A stretch of 6,531 nucleotides of DNA from Crocinitomicaceae bacterium (lineage in GTDB: Bacteria > Bacteroidota > Bacteroidia > Flavobacteriales_D > Crocinitomicaceae). A model generated the notes under the pieces. It did not search any database. It was not told where the DNA came from and worked only from the letters and a program-made list of their open reading frames with translations. Location of the stretch: assembly GCA_030830385.1 (NCBI GenBank), contig JAURNA010000201.1, positions 1 through 6,531 of the forward strand, written 5' to 3'. A program made the translations under genes and the position numbers. Shown in pieces: positions 1 through 6,442 of the stretch; positions within the stretch are counted from its first letter, which is position 1; every line of letters starts with the position of its first letter.

Positions 1-2
1 AA

Positions 3-1517
3 CAAGGATTGCAGGAGAGAACGCCTTGTGCGTTTCCGACACCTGTAGGAGTTCCCTCCAATCGTCCTAAAAGTGATCTTAAATTTCGTATTTCCTGGTT
101 CAGAAACAAAAAAATTTCCGGAAGGCTTGCAGATGCTGATGGTAATCCGATTATGGGGGCAACAGTGAATGCAACTGGAATCGCGGGTTTGTACGGAAAT
201 CGTAAAGGCGTAGAAACGGATTGGGAGGGTAGTTTTACCATGAGAAGATTGAAACGCGCACCGTACAGTCTTGTGGCATACAAATACACTAGCAACGACA
301 GCGGAACATACGTTGGATCCATGGATATCAATTATCCGAAAGGAACACGCCACTACGTGCTCGACAGCGCAATTGTTGCCGAGTTGGTTCGACCAACCGC
401 GACCGGTACAGGGCCAACGTTGAGTTCGGGCAACAAAAGCATCACAGAGGCTGAGTTGGAACGATACTGTTTCATTGACCCTGCATCGATTAAAACGATT
501 CGAGAGGAGACATTTCAGCGAACATTCATTGCTACCAAAGAGTTTGAAACACGGCTTCAAGCCATGCACAAATTGGAGAATGGTCAAAAACTGTTGGATA
601 TTTATCTCGGCAATCTGGATAAAAATTTATGGGAATGTGATGCCATGGCAGCACGAAACCTACATGGAACAAACCGAAGACTGTTCGAGGAATTCGCCGC
701 AGAAAAGAAAACCAGGGTTCAGACAACAGGAGTTCATGCGGAAGAATTGAACGCTTTCTACAATGCACGTCGCATCGAACATCGAAATGCACTTGCAAAA
801 AGAGCGCAGGAGCTTCAAAACAAAACACTCCGCGAATTGGAAGCATTGAATTCTGAGCTAGCCGAAATGGGGCAAAAACCACTGCATTATTCAACCGGCG
901 AAATTCGAAGCAATGATGCGGAGGAAGGATATTTGGTAGATGAAGCACTGAAGCCCAATGTAGCCAGTGGCTCGTCTTACCGTGTTTCCTGGTATTCAAG
1001 CGGTTGGATGAACATCGACAAATACCTCAAAACACTTGGGTCTGCTCCAAGTATCGTTCAGATCAAGGTGAAGGATGCACCGGAATGCACAAGCGTTTAT
1101 CAGTGTATTCGCCCGTTACAGACCATTGTGCAACTGGGCAATCAAGGAGGTTTTTACGAAGCTCATTTCCCGAAAAACGGAACTTCAAAAACAACGTATT
1201 GTCTCGCATTTGCTCGTAAAAATGATCAAGTGCTATTCGGAGAAGCACGCTACAATCCGAATTCAACCGAAAACCTGAGCCTTCAAATGGCGGCTATGAA
1301 CGATCAGGAAATCCGGGAACAAATTCAAAAGCTTTCACCAGACAACGGATATGTCCGGAAACTGCTTGCTCAAGAACAAATGCGACTCAAGCGTCAAATT
1401 GAGATCAGGAAAGAACGGGAAGCGATGCTCGCGGAATTTTCAGCCAAGCACGAACAAAAAGTAGCCATGCGCAAGCGACTGATGGAGTTCATCAATACGT
1501 GCGAAACGCTTCCATAA
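3..1517 (+). CDS. Partial CDS: carboxypeptidase-regulatory-like domain protein with long helical regions
   Basis: The reading frame is open to the left edge with no stop before it. The first possible start (TTG at 9) has no support, so the N-terminus probably lies outside the window. Counting from that TTG, residues about 35-92 match the carboxypeptidase-regulatory-like beta-sandwich: KISGRLADADGNPIMGATV, followed by a DWEGSFTM strand (compare the usual G.V.D..G.P..GA.V and D..G.F). Such domains are common in Bacteroidota cell-surface and secreted proteins. Residues about 225-290 are rich in E, K, R, A and L and look like a coiled coil or long helix. Residues about 300-420 look globular with aromatic strands, and about 430-495 is another highly charged helix. 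No membrane span is visible in the part present, so its location cannot be decided. I do not recognise the family beyond the one domain. An anchoring or signal region upstream is plausible but unseen. It ends with TAA. Confidence 0.8.
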   Translation, partial: QGLQERTPCAFPTPVGVPSNRPKSDLKFRISWFRNKKISGRLADADGNPIMGATVNATGIAGLYGNRKGVETDWEGSFTMRRLKRAPYSLVAYKYTSNDSGTYVGSMDINYPKGTRHYVLDSAIVAELVRPTATGTGPTLSSGNKSITEAELERYCFIDPASIKTIREETFQRTFIATKEFETRLQAMHKLENGQKLLDIYLGNLDKNLWECDAMAARNLHGTNRRLFEEFAAEKKTRVQTTGVHAEELNAFYNARRIEHRNALAKRAQELQNKTLRELEALNSELAEMGQKPLHYSTGEIRSNDAEEGYLVDEALKPNVASGSSYRVSWYSSGWMNIDKYLKTLGSAPSIVQIKVKDAPECTSVYQCIRPLQTIVQLGNQGGFYEAHFPKNGTSKTTYCLAFARKNDQVLFGEARYNPNSTENLSLQMAAMNDQEIREQIQKLSPDNGYVRKLLAQEQMRLKRQIEIRKEREAMLAEFSAKHEQKVAMRKRLMEFINTCETLP

Positions 1518-1518
1518 T

Positions 1519-1532
1519 GCGACACATGTCGC
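1519..1532 (+). other. Short perfect inverted repeat just after a stop codon
   Basis: GCGACA and TGTCGC are perfect 6-base arms around a 2-base centre, starting 2 nt after the TAA of the upstream gene. As RNA it would form a 5-bp stem with a 4-base loop. No T-run follows (the next bases are TCGGAAGC), so it is not a good intrinsic terminator. It may be a 3'-end stabilising hairpin or a protein-binding palindrome. Confidence 0.35.
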
Positions 1533-1591
1533 TCGGAAGCCCCTCTCTGCTATGTTAGGAGGATTTGCTATTTTGGCACAAAATCTCCGAT

Positions 1592-2650
1592 ATGCCGCTC
1601 CGAAACGTTGCCCTTGCGGTTTTTCTTCTCACTGGGATCATTCCTGTGGCGCATTCCAATCTATTTGTGGATTACGACCTCGACAGCATCATGAACGATA
1701 CTACAGGAATCGCTGATCGCCGGCCACTTTTTGATACTGAATATGAAGTGATTGATGAACCGACCTACGTTCATTACAAAGGGCGTGATTACCATGGAGC
1801 CGAAGCGGATAGCATGATCAACATAATTGAGTTGGATAGAATCAGGGAGTACGAACAGCGAGTTGCCGAACAACACCGGAAAGACCGTATAAATCTCTTG
1901 ATTGTTCTTGGGTTTCTGCTTCTCCCCCTCCTGATATATGGTGTGTTGCGGATAAAATACTGGAAGGAGGACAAGCTGTGGGAAAAGGGAGTTTATCCGG
2001 AAGGATATCACTTCTCACGCGATCATCTTTTGGAGGCTTACATTCGACTTTCTGTTTTGATGATCTTCCGTGATCGACGGGATGTGAAGGAAAAAATAGG
2101 ATACGTTACATCCTTTATCTACAAACATTTCCCGAACAACAACGTTGACCTTGATCACGTAATGAGTCATTCCATAAAACATCCCATAGATGTGAAAACG
2201 GCTACAGCCTGGCTCAATCGTCACCTTAAAAAACCTGCACAACGAACTCGAATCATCTACTTCCTAACAGGGATTAGTTATATTGATGGTTCTATAACGT
2301 CAAAGGAAATTCAGCTTCTCCGGCGCATCAACGCATTACTGGGATTAACACCTCACGATCTCAAAATCGTTCTGAATACATACGAAAAACACTCCGGGCG
2401 CAGAAGAAGACAACAGCAACACGCCAGTGACGCGCAAACATCTATGAGTCGATTGGAGGAAGCACGAGAAGTTCTCAATGTTTCTTCATCAGCAGGGCCG
2501 GATGAAATTAAAAAAGCATATCGGTCGCTTGCGAAGAAGTACCACCCCGATCGAATGGTCAATCAAAGTCGTGCAAAGCAGCATGAAGCGGAAGCGAAGT
2601 TCATTCTGATACAGGAAGCGTATGAATTGTTGATGGAATGTTTTGATTAA
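1592..2650 (+). CDS. Membrane-anchored TerB-like / J-domain protein (DjlA-like co-chaperone)
   Basis: From ATG 1592 this is a 352-residue protein. Residues 1-22 (MPLRNVALAVFLLTGIIPVAHS) look like a Sec signal peptide. Residues 23-99 are an acidic, probably extracytoplasmic segment, and about 100-121 (INLLIVLGFLLLPLLIYGVLRI) is a transmembrane helix followed by basic residues. Residues about 145-262 are helical and TerB-like (IRLSVLMIFRDRRDVKEK, YIDGSITSKEIQLLRRI). Residues about 287-350 form a J-domain with intact HPD at 318-320 within KKAYRSLAKKYHPDR. A membrane segment, TerB and a C-terminal J-domain is the order seen in DjlA, which stimulates DnaK ATPase from the membrane; that role is inferred here. 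The frame is also open from a TTG at 1565, but AGGAGG (1557-1562) lies only 2 nt before that TTG. ATG 1592 gives the more typical short signal-peptide N-region, so I prefer it with moderate certainty. The gene ends directly against the convergent phosphatase gene. Tellurite resistance should not be assumed from the TerB fold. Confidence 0.85.
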   Translation: MPLRNVALAVFLLTGIIPVAHSNLFVDYDLDSIMNDTTGIADRRPLFDTEYEVIDEPTYVHYKGRDYHGAEADSMINIIELDRIREYEQRVAEQHRKDRINLLIVLGFLLLPLLIYGVLRIKYWKEDKLWEKGVYPEGYHFSRDHLLEAYIRLSVLMIFRDRRDVKEKIGYVTSFIYKHFPNNNVDLDHVMSHSIKHPIDVKTATAWLNRHLKKPAQRTRIIYFLTGISYIDGSITSKEIQLLRRINALLGLTPHDLKIVLNTYEKHSGRRRRQQQHASDAQTSMSRLEEAREVLNVSSSAGPDEIKKAYRSLAKKYHPDRMVNQSRAKQHEAEAKFILIQEAYELLMECFD

Positions 2651-4615
2651 CTAGAGAATTTCTACACCGAGCACACAAACGTCGTCGGTTTGCTCATAAT
2701 CACCTTTCCAGGCGAGAAACTCCTCTTCAATCACTCTGCATTGCTCTGCCATGGGCAGGTCACTATTTTTCAGCAGAAAATTGAGAACGTTTTTGCGCAG
2801 GTATTTCTTGTTTTTGGCCCCACCAAATTGATCGGCAAATCCATCGGTGAAAAGATACATCCGATCCCCGTCTATTACTTCAAATTCCACATGACTGAAG
2901 GGTTCAATATCGTCTGAGAAGCCCACATGTTGTTTGTCGCCCTTCAACTCGATCCATTTTCCAGCGCGCAGTACCATACAGACACTATTGGCTCCGGCAA
3001 AGTACAGTTTCTTCTCTTCTCTATGGTGGACACAAAATCCAATGTCCATTCCATCGGTCATTGTTCTCAGTGCATCAGAGCGGAAAAGAGAAATCAGTTG
3101 TCTCCTCATTACCTCCAGTGCCTCCGCAGGAGAATACACCTCGCGATTGATTAGTGTTTGTCTCACCAAACTGTTACAAAGAATACTTAAAATCGCACCC
3201 GGAACCCCATGCCCGGTACAGTCTGCGACAACAAAAGTTGGTAAAACCTGGCCTCTCATATTCACACGGTCCAACACGTAAAAATCACCTGAAAGTTGAC
3301 TTTTGGGTTTGTAAAACACAAAGAAGTCTTTGTAGTACTGACGGACTTTGTCAAGATCTGGAAGCGTAGCTTCTTGAATTTTTTGCGCATAGGCGATACT
3401 TTCCGAAATGTCTCTGTGCTGTTTAGCGATAATACCCAAATTGCGCTTATAGTCGGTAATATCTGAAGCTACTCCCGCCCCCTTGATCACCTTCTTATCT
3501 TCATCAATAATGAGAAACGCTCGTTCGTGTATCCAACGTTCTTCACCATTTAAAGTTATTCGATATTCGATGTCGTACTCCTCCTCACTCAACAAGGCAA
3601 TTCGGGCATTTCTCAAAATGTGTTGATCGTCTTTATGAACCAACGATTTTATGAACTCTCTCCCATCGTAGAAGAACGAGTCTTCCACACCAAAGACACC
3701 CTTACAATTCGGACTCACGAACTGATATTCCTTCATGATGTAATTGTACAAGAAGAACACATCGTCAATGGTTTCGGCTATTTGACGTAAATTCTGTTCA
3801 CTCTCTACAAGTGCAAGCTCCGTGCGCTTATGGTCGGTAATTTCCGTACAGACTTCAATAATTTGCTTGAGCTCACCCGTCTTGCGATCATAAACCGGAG
3901 TTGATTCAACGATCATCCAATACAAATCACCTCCTTTCTTGTAGTGCGCTACCTGAACAGGTTTTCTAAACACGGGGCCATTACCAACTAAGCGCTCATA
4001 TTCTTCTTTGAAAAAGTGCGGGATTTTGAACAACTCACTCGGACGATTTCCGCGCAATTCGTCAAAAGCATATTCCGTGAGTTTTTCGAAGCTTCGATTG
4101 CACCATTTGATCCTTCCGATTGAATCGGTGATTACAATTCCATTCGTAACAGAAGTTGCAACGGCAGTAAGTTGGTCCATTTGTTCCAACAACTTCTTGT
4201 TCTTATTCACCCCCAATTTGCGCAGACGTGCGGCTTCTCTCCCGGATGTAATGTAATGTGAAACCCCCATTACACCGATGGCCTCTCCCAGATTGTTGTA
4301 TAGATTTGTTGCAGAGAGATGGCACACGAAAATTTGTCCATTCTTGCGTTTACAGGTTACCTCTCCTGAGTATTTACCTGTTTGCGCCAGACTTTGCATG
4401 ACACGATCAAATTCTTCAGCATACGCGTACATTGCGCGCATATCCAGTTCGAGAACCTCTTTGCGGGAATATCCGAATGCTTGCTGCGCTGCAGGGTTAA
4501 ATTCAACGATGCGACCGGACTTATCCGACACATTGATGAAGTCCACTGAGTTCTCAATGAGATACTCAGCATAGACTTCTTTGTTTGACAATATTCCTAT
4601 CTCCCGATTATACAT
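2651..4615 (-). CDS. Three-PAS-domain SpoIIE/PP2C-type serine phosphatase
   Basis: A 654-residue protein starting at ATG 4615. Three PAS domains follow one another: about 17-125 (SGRIVEFNPAAQQAFGYS), about 145-265 (GRIKWCNRSFEKLTEYAF, ending in a PAC-like EVCTEITDHKR) and about 275-392 (ending GVASDITDYKR). A helical linker (about 395-420, SIAYAQKIQEATLPD) leads to a SpoIIE-type PP2C phosphatase at about 430-654. The metal-binding acidic residues are all present: LSGDFY (D444), VADCTGHG (D465), TDGMD (D521), LFTDG (D591) and QTDD (D644/D645), so it should be an active Mn/Mg-dependent Ser/Thr phosphatase. There is no membrane span or signal peptide, implying a cytosolic sensor that couples ligand or redox sensing to dephosphorylation of an unknown partner, typically a STAS-domain anti-anti-sigma protein; none is encoded here. 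It lies 43 nt downstream of the reductase gene and may be co-transcribed with it. Only an imperfect promoter-like TATATTGC sits in that gap. Confidence 0.92.
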   Translation of the reverse strand: MYNREIGILSNKEVYAEYLIENSVDFINVSDKSGRIVEFNPAAQQAFGYSRKEVLELDMRAMYAYAEEFDRVMQSLAQTGKYSGEVTCKRKNGQIFVCHLSATNLYNNLGEAIGVMGVSHYITSGREAARLRKLGVNKNKKLLEQMDQLTAVATSVTNGIVITDSIGRIKWCNRSFEKLTEYAFDELRGNRPSELFKIPHFFKEEYERLVGNGPVFRKPVQVAHYKKGGDLYWMIVESTPVYDRKTGELKQIIEVCTEITDHKRTELALVESEQNLRQIAETIDDVFFLYNYIMKEYQFVSPNCKGVFGVEDSFFYDGREFIKSLVHKDDQHILRNARIALLSEEEYDIEYRITLNGEERWIHERAFLIIDEDKKVIKGAGVASDITDYKRNLGIIAKQHRDISESIAYAQKIQEATLPDLDKVRQYYKDFFVFYKPKSQLSGDFYVLDRVNMRGQVLPTFVVADCTGHGVPGAILSILCNSLVRQTLINREVYSPAEALEVMRRQLISLFRSDALRTMTDGMDIGFCVHHREEKKLYFAGANSVCMVLRAGKWIELKGDKQHVGFSDDIEPFSHVEFEVIDGDRMYLFTDGFADQFGGAKNKKYLRKNVLNFLLKNSDLPMAEQCRVIEEEFLAWKGDYEQTDDVCVLGVEIL

Positions 4616-4658
4616 GTAGTGTAGTTTGACACAGCAATATAGGAAATCGTCTGATTCT

Positions 4659-5699
4659 CTACAAGTTATTTAACCAGGATAATGTATCAAATCCATCTGC
4701 GTAGTCGTCCAGTGCCGGACGCTGTGCTTGCCCAAAATCGGTGTATTTTTTCCCAACAACCACCTGAATTTCCTCTGCATGATCTTCGAGGTAACGGGCA
4801 ACTTCCTCTTCTGACACGTAGTAATGGTAATGAATCATGGAGAGCGGAGAGAACAGTTCGTCTGACTCGCGGAGTAACACGAAGTTGTTATCCAGGAGTT
4901 GATGTTGGTTCATAAGGTACACAGCCTTATTGTAGTCGTAGTTATTTCCGTATTTGTTATTGTTGATCACCTCTGAATGTGCATGTATACCAGAAAAGAA
5001 TTTATTCAGGTCGTAGCCTTTCGGGACCATCAGGTGAGTCACATTTCGACATCCAAGTCCAAAATAACTGAATACATCGTCCCCTAACCTGCTCATTTCT
5101 TCCTGAGATTCGGTGCCATCCAATACGGCGATGGACGTACGATTTTTTCTGAAAACATGGGGATAAGAGCCAAAATACAGTTCGAAATACGTGGCTGAAT
5201 TGTCACTACCCGTAGCAATCACAGCTTCGAAGCCCGTTGCCTTTCCTGCAACAAATTCGATTCTCTGCTTCAATTCAGGAACAAATTGAAGCAGCAATCC
5301 GGCTAATTCCGGAAGGAGCTTGTTGTCATCTGAACTTAACTTGCACGCTACAGAATGTCCGGAAATGAGTACTGTGAGAAAATCGTGGAATCCAACAAGC
5401 GGGATATTACCCGCCATGACCACAAGTATTTTTTTTGACGTATCTGAATATTGACCGCCTCCCCAGCTATTCAGCTTGTCAATAACAAGTTGCTCTCCAA
5501 GTGCACGCAAACTCATCCTGACATTATCCGAAATAAACCAACCATTGTATTGCACTTGCTGATTCACTGTTTTCACAATGCGGTTGTATTCTTCTTCTGT
5601 ACATCCCATGGAAAAACCTCCCCATGATTCGGAGTTCCCTACTGCGCGCATTATTGCTCCCAATTGCGCAAATCCCTGTATGATTTCGTGCTGTTTCAC
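4659..5699 (-). CDS. LuxC-family acyl-CoA reductase
   Basis: A 346-residue protein of the LuxC / acyl-CoA reductase family, which shares the aldehyde-dehydrogenase fold and reduces acyl-CoA (or acyl-enzyme) to the aldehyde with NAD(P)H. Visible family features are ILVVMAGNIPLVGFHDFL (91-108), the nucleotide-binding region; AVIATGSDNSATYFE (159-173); HVFRKNRTSIAVLDG (181-195); and FGLGCRNVTHL (213-223), where Cys217 is the likely catalytic thiol. The length is short relative to LuxC of luminous bacteria (about 480 residues). No luxA, B, D or E gene is present, so bioluminescence is not implied; the physiological substrate is unknown. The start is GTG 5699: an in-frame stop (TAG at 5715-5717) lies upstream with no ATG between, and the next ATG (codon 17) would remove the first part of the N-terminal helix (IIQGFAQLGAIM). 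It is divergent from the ferredoxin gene, a possible electron-transfer or co-regulated partner. Confidence 0.9.
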   Translation of the reverse strand: MKQHEIIQGFAQLGAIMRAVGNSESWGGFSMGCTEEEYNRIVKTVNQQVQYNGWFISDNVRMSLRALGEQLVIDKLNSWGGGQYSDTSKKILVVMAGNIPLVGFHDFLTVLISGHSVACKLSSDDNKLLPELAGLLLQFVPELKQRIEFVAGKATGFEAVIATGSDNSATYFELYFGSYPHVFRKNRTSIAVLDGTESQEEMSRLGDDVFSYFGLGCRNVTHLMVPKGYDLNKFFSGIHAHSEVINNNKYGNNYDYNKAVYLMNQHQLLDNNFVLLRESDELFSPLSMIHYHYYVSEEEVARYLEDHAEEIQVVVGKKYTDFGQAQRPALDDYADGFDTLSWLNNL

Positions 5700-5703
5700 G
5701 TTA

Positions 5704-5711
5704 CAAAAATA
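5704..5711 (-). promoter_or_regulatory. Bacteroidota-type -7 box for the acyl-CoA reductase gene
   Basis: Read on the minus strand, TATTTTTG is a perfect TAnnTTTG match ending 4 nt before the GTG start at 5699. A transcript initiated from it would start at or within a few bases of that GTG, giving a leaderless mRNA. A weak upstream element (TTAG, 18 nt further up) is the only -33 candidate. The AT-rich context raises the chance of a coincidental match. Confidence 0.45.
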
Positions 5712-5782
5712 TGGCTAATTATAAAAACTTCTAACTCCGGGTCTTTTTTCATTGGATCGGCACGGAATTTCGGATGACTCTG

Positions 5783-5790
5783 TATATTTG
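5783..5790 (+). promoter_or_regulatory. Bacteroidota-type -7 box for the ferredoxin gene
   Basis: TATATTTG is a perfect match to TAnnTTTG, 20 nt before the ATG at 5811, so the expected 5' leader is only about 15-17 nt. No convincing -33 TTG element lies at the usual distance; a TTGG at 5752-5755 is too far upstream. No Shine-Dalgarno sequence precedes the ATG, only the purine- and A-rich CAACAAAACGAG, as is usual in Bacteroidota. Confidence 0.6.
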
Positions 5791-5810
5791 CATCAACAAA
5801 ACGAGATGTT

Positions 5811-6158
5811 ATGGCAATAATGATCACAGATGAATGCATTAATTGTGGCGCTTGCGAGCCAGAATGCCCTAACACCGCCATATACGAGGGAGGCGCTGAA
5901 TGGCGTTATTCTGACGGCACATCGCTCACGGGAATGATCACAACGCTTGATGGAAATGAGCTTCAGGCAGATGATGTTCAGGAACCAGTGGACATGGATG
6001 TATATTACATCGCTACGGATAAATGTACGGAATGCGTAGGTTTTCACGACGAGCCTCAGTGTGCAGCAGTTTGTCCGGTAGATTGCTGTGTCGATGATCC
6101 GGATTATCGTGAATCAGAAGATGAGCTGTCGGCGAAGAAAGACTTTATGCACCTGTAA
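5811..6158 (+). CDS. 2[4Fe-4S] dicluster ferredoxin (YfhL / Allochromatium type)
   Basis: A 115-residue soluble electron carrier for low-potential electrons. The first cluster motif is Cys9-x2-Cys12-x2-Cys15-x3-Cys19-Pro (CINCGACEPECP). The second is Cys72-x2-Cys75-x8-Cys84-x3-Cys88-Pro (CTECVGFHDEPQCAAVCP), and the x8 spacing is the hallmark of Allochromatium/YfhL-type ferredoxins. Two further cysteines, C92 and C93, follow. About 52 residues separate the two motifs (GGAEWRYSDGTSL and an acidic stretch), clearly longer than in E. coli YfhL; I recall this longer form as usual in Bacteroidota. The C-terminal tail is acidic and then basic (ESEDELSAKKDFMHL). The start at ATG 5811 puts the first cysteine at residue 9, as in YfhL (MALLITKKC). 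The gene is monocistronic by context: its own promoter box is upstream and an intrinsic terminator follows. The redox partner is unknown; the divergent acyl-CoA reductase is a candidate by neighbourhood only. Confidence 0.95.
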   Translation: MAIMITDECINCGACEPECPNTAIYEGGAEWRYSDGTSLTGMITTLDGNELQADDVQEPVDMDVYYIATDKCTECVGFHDEPQCAAVCPVDCCVDDPDYRESEDELSAKKDFMHL

Positions 6159-6180
6159 GGTTGCTATGCTTTAATGGATT

Positions 6181-6202
6181 GGGGAGTGCAGCTCCCTTTT
6201 TT
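6181..6202 (+). terminator. Intrinsic terminator after the ferredoxin gene
   Basis: GGGAG (6182-6186) and CTCCC (6192-6196) form a perfect 5-bp stem, extendable by a G-T pair, around a 5-base loop (TGCAG). A run of six T follows directly (6197-6202). It lies 23 nt after the ferredoxin stop and separates that transcript from the SRP RNA. Confidence 0.85.
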
Positions 6203-6248
6203 GTGCATTTATTTTCCGATTTACATGTGTGCATTTTAATGAAAGTAT

Positions 6249-6256
6249 TACTTTTG
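6249..6256 (+). promoter_or_regulatory. Bacteroidota-type -7 box for the SRP RNA gene
   Basis: TACTTTTG is a perfect match to TAnnTTTG. Its spacing places transcription start at about 6260-6262, exactly where the closing helix of the SRP RNA begins. No clear -33 TTG element is visible in the AT-rich sequence upstream. Confidence 0.7.
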
Positions 6257-6259
6257 CGG

Positions 6260-6361
6260 CCGGGGTAAGTCGTGTACGACCAGCTCCCTCTGAATCCCCC
6301 AGGACGGGAACGTAGCAAGGGTAAGAGGTTGTAGCGGTGCGATACGAGTAGCTTACCCCTC
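6260..6361 (+). ncRNA. ffs: Signal recognition particle RNA, small bacterial type (4.5S-like)
   Basis: This is the RNA scaffold of the signal recognition particle; it binds Ffh and promotes the interaction with FtsY for co-translational membrane targeting. The terminal helix GGGGTAAG (6262-6269) pairs perfectly with CTTACCCC (6352-6359) and continues with TCGT/ACGA. The conserved domain IV lies at about 6287-6328: CCTCT (6287-6291) pairs with AGAGG (6324-6328). The symmetric internal loop is CAGG (6300-6303) opposite AGCA (6314-6317). The apical stem ACG/CGT closes a GGAA tetraloop at 6307-6310. These are the Ffh-binding hallmarks. The length of about 100 nt fits the small type, without an Alu domain. 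The exact ends are inferred from helix pairing and the promoter box. Confidence 0.95.
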
Positions 6362-6371
6362 TTTCGATTAT

Positions 6372-6384
6372 AACGGTTGCCGTT
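6372..6384 (+). other. Small hairpin downstream of the SRP RNA
   Basis: AACGG and CCGTT form a perfect 5-bp stem around TTG. The bases after it (CGTCTTAG) contain no real T-run, so it is at best a weak terminator or 3'-end signal for the SRP RNA. The rest of 6362-6442 shows no convincing gene. Confidence 0.3.
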
Positions 6385-6442
6385 CGTCTTAGATGTATTT
6401 CACCATTTTCCTGAGGTACCTGCGGCTTGTCCATCAATATTT

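Noticed and set aside
532..999. Minus-strand open frame of 155 codons inside the first gene
   Set aside because: It is antisense to a frame with a clear regulatory-like domain and normal coding composition; its translation is rich in Cys, His and Trp with no motif.
1592..2650. Tellurite-resistance determinant
   Set aside because: The TerB-like fold is shared with DjlA-type co-chaperones; the C-terminal J-domain and lack of ter neighbours make tellurite resistance unsupported.
2934..3281. Plus-strand frame of 115 codons opposite the phosphatase
   Set aside because: It lies antisense to the conserved PP2C catalytic motifs and has no domain or start context of its own.
4616..4658. Separate promoter for the phosphatase gene
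   Set aside because: The best -7 candidate (TATATTGC on the minus strand) has the last two bases of TAnnTTTG wrong, and no -33 element is clear. Co-transcription with the reductase gene is equally likely.
4659..5699. Bioluminescence (lux) operon
   Set aside because: Only a LuxC-like reductase is present; no luciferase, acyl-transferase or synthetase gene is nearby.
6171..6437. Minus-strand open frame of 88 codons
   Set aside because: It runs through the SRP RNA, its promoter box and the ferredoxin terminator on the opposite strand, starts with TTG or the ATG at 6434, and shows no recognisable domain. It is best explained by chance.
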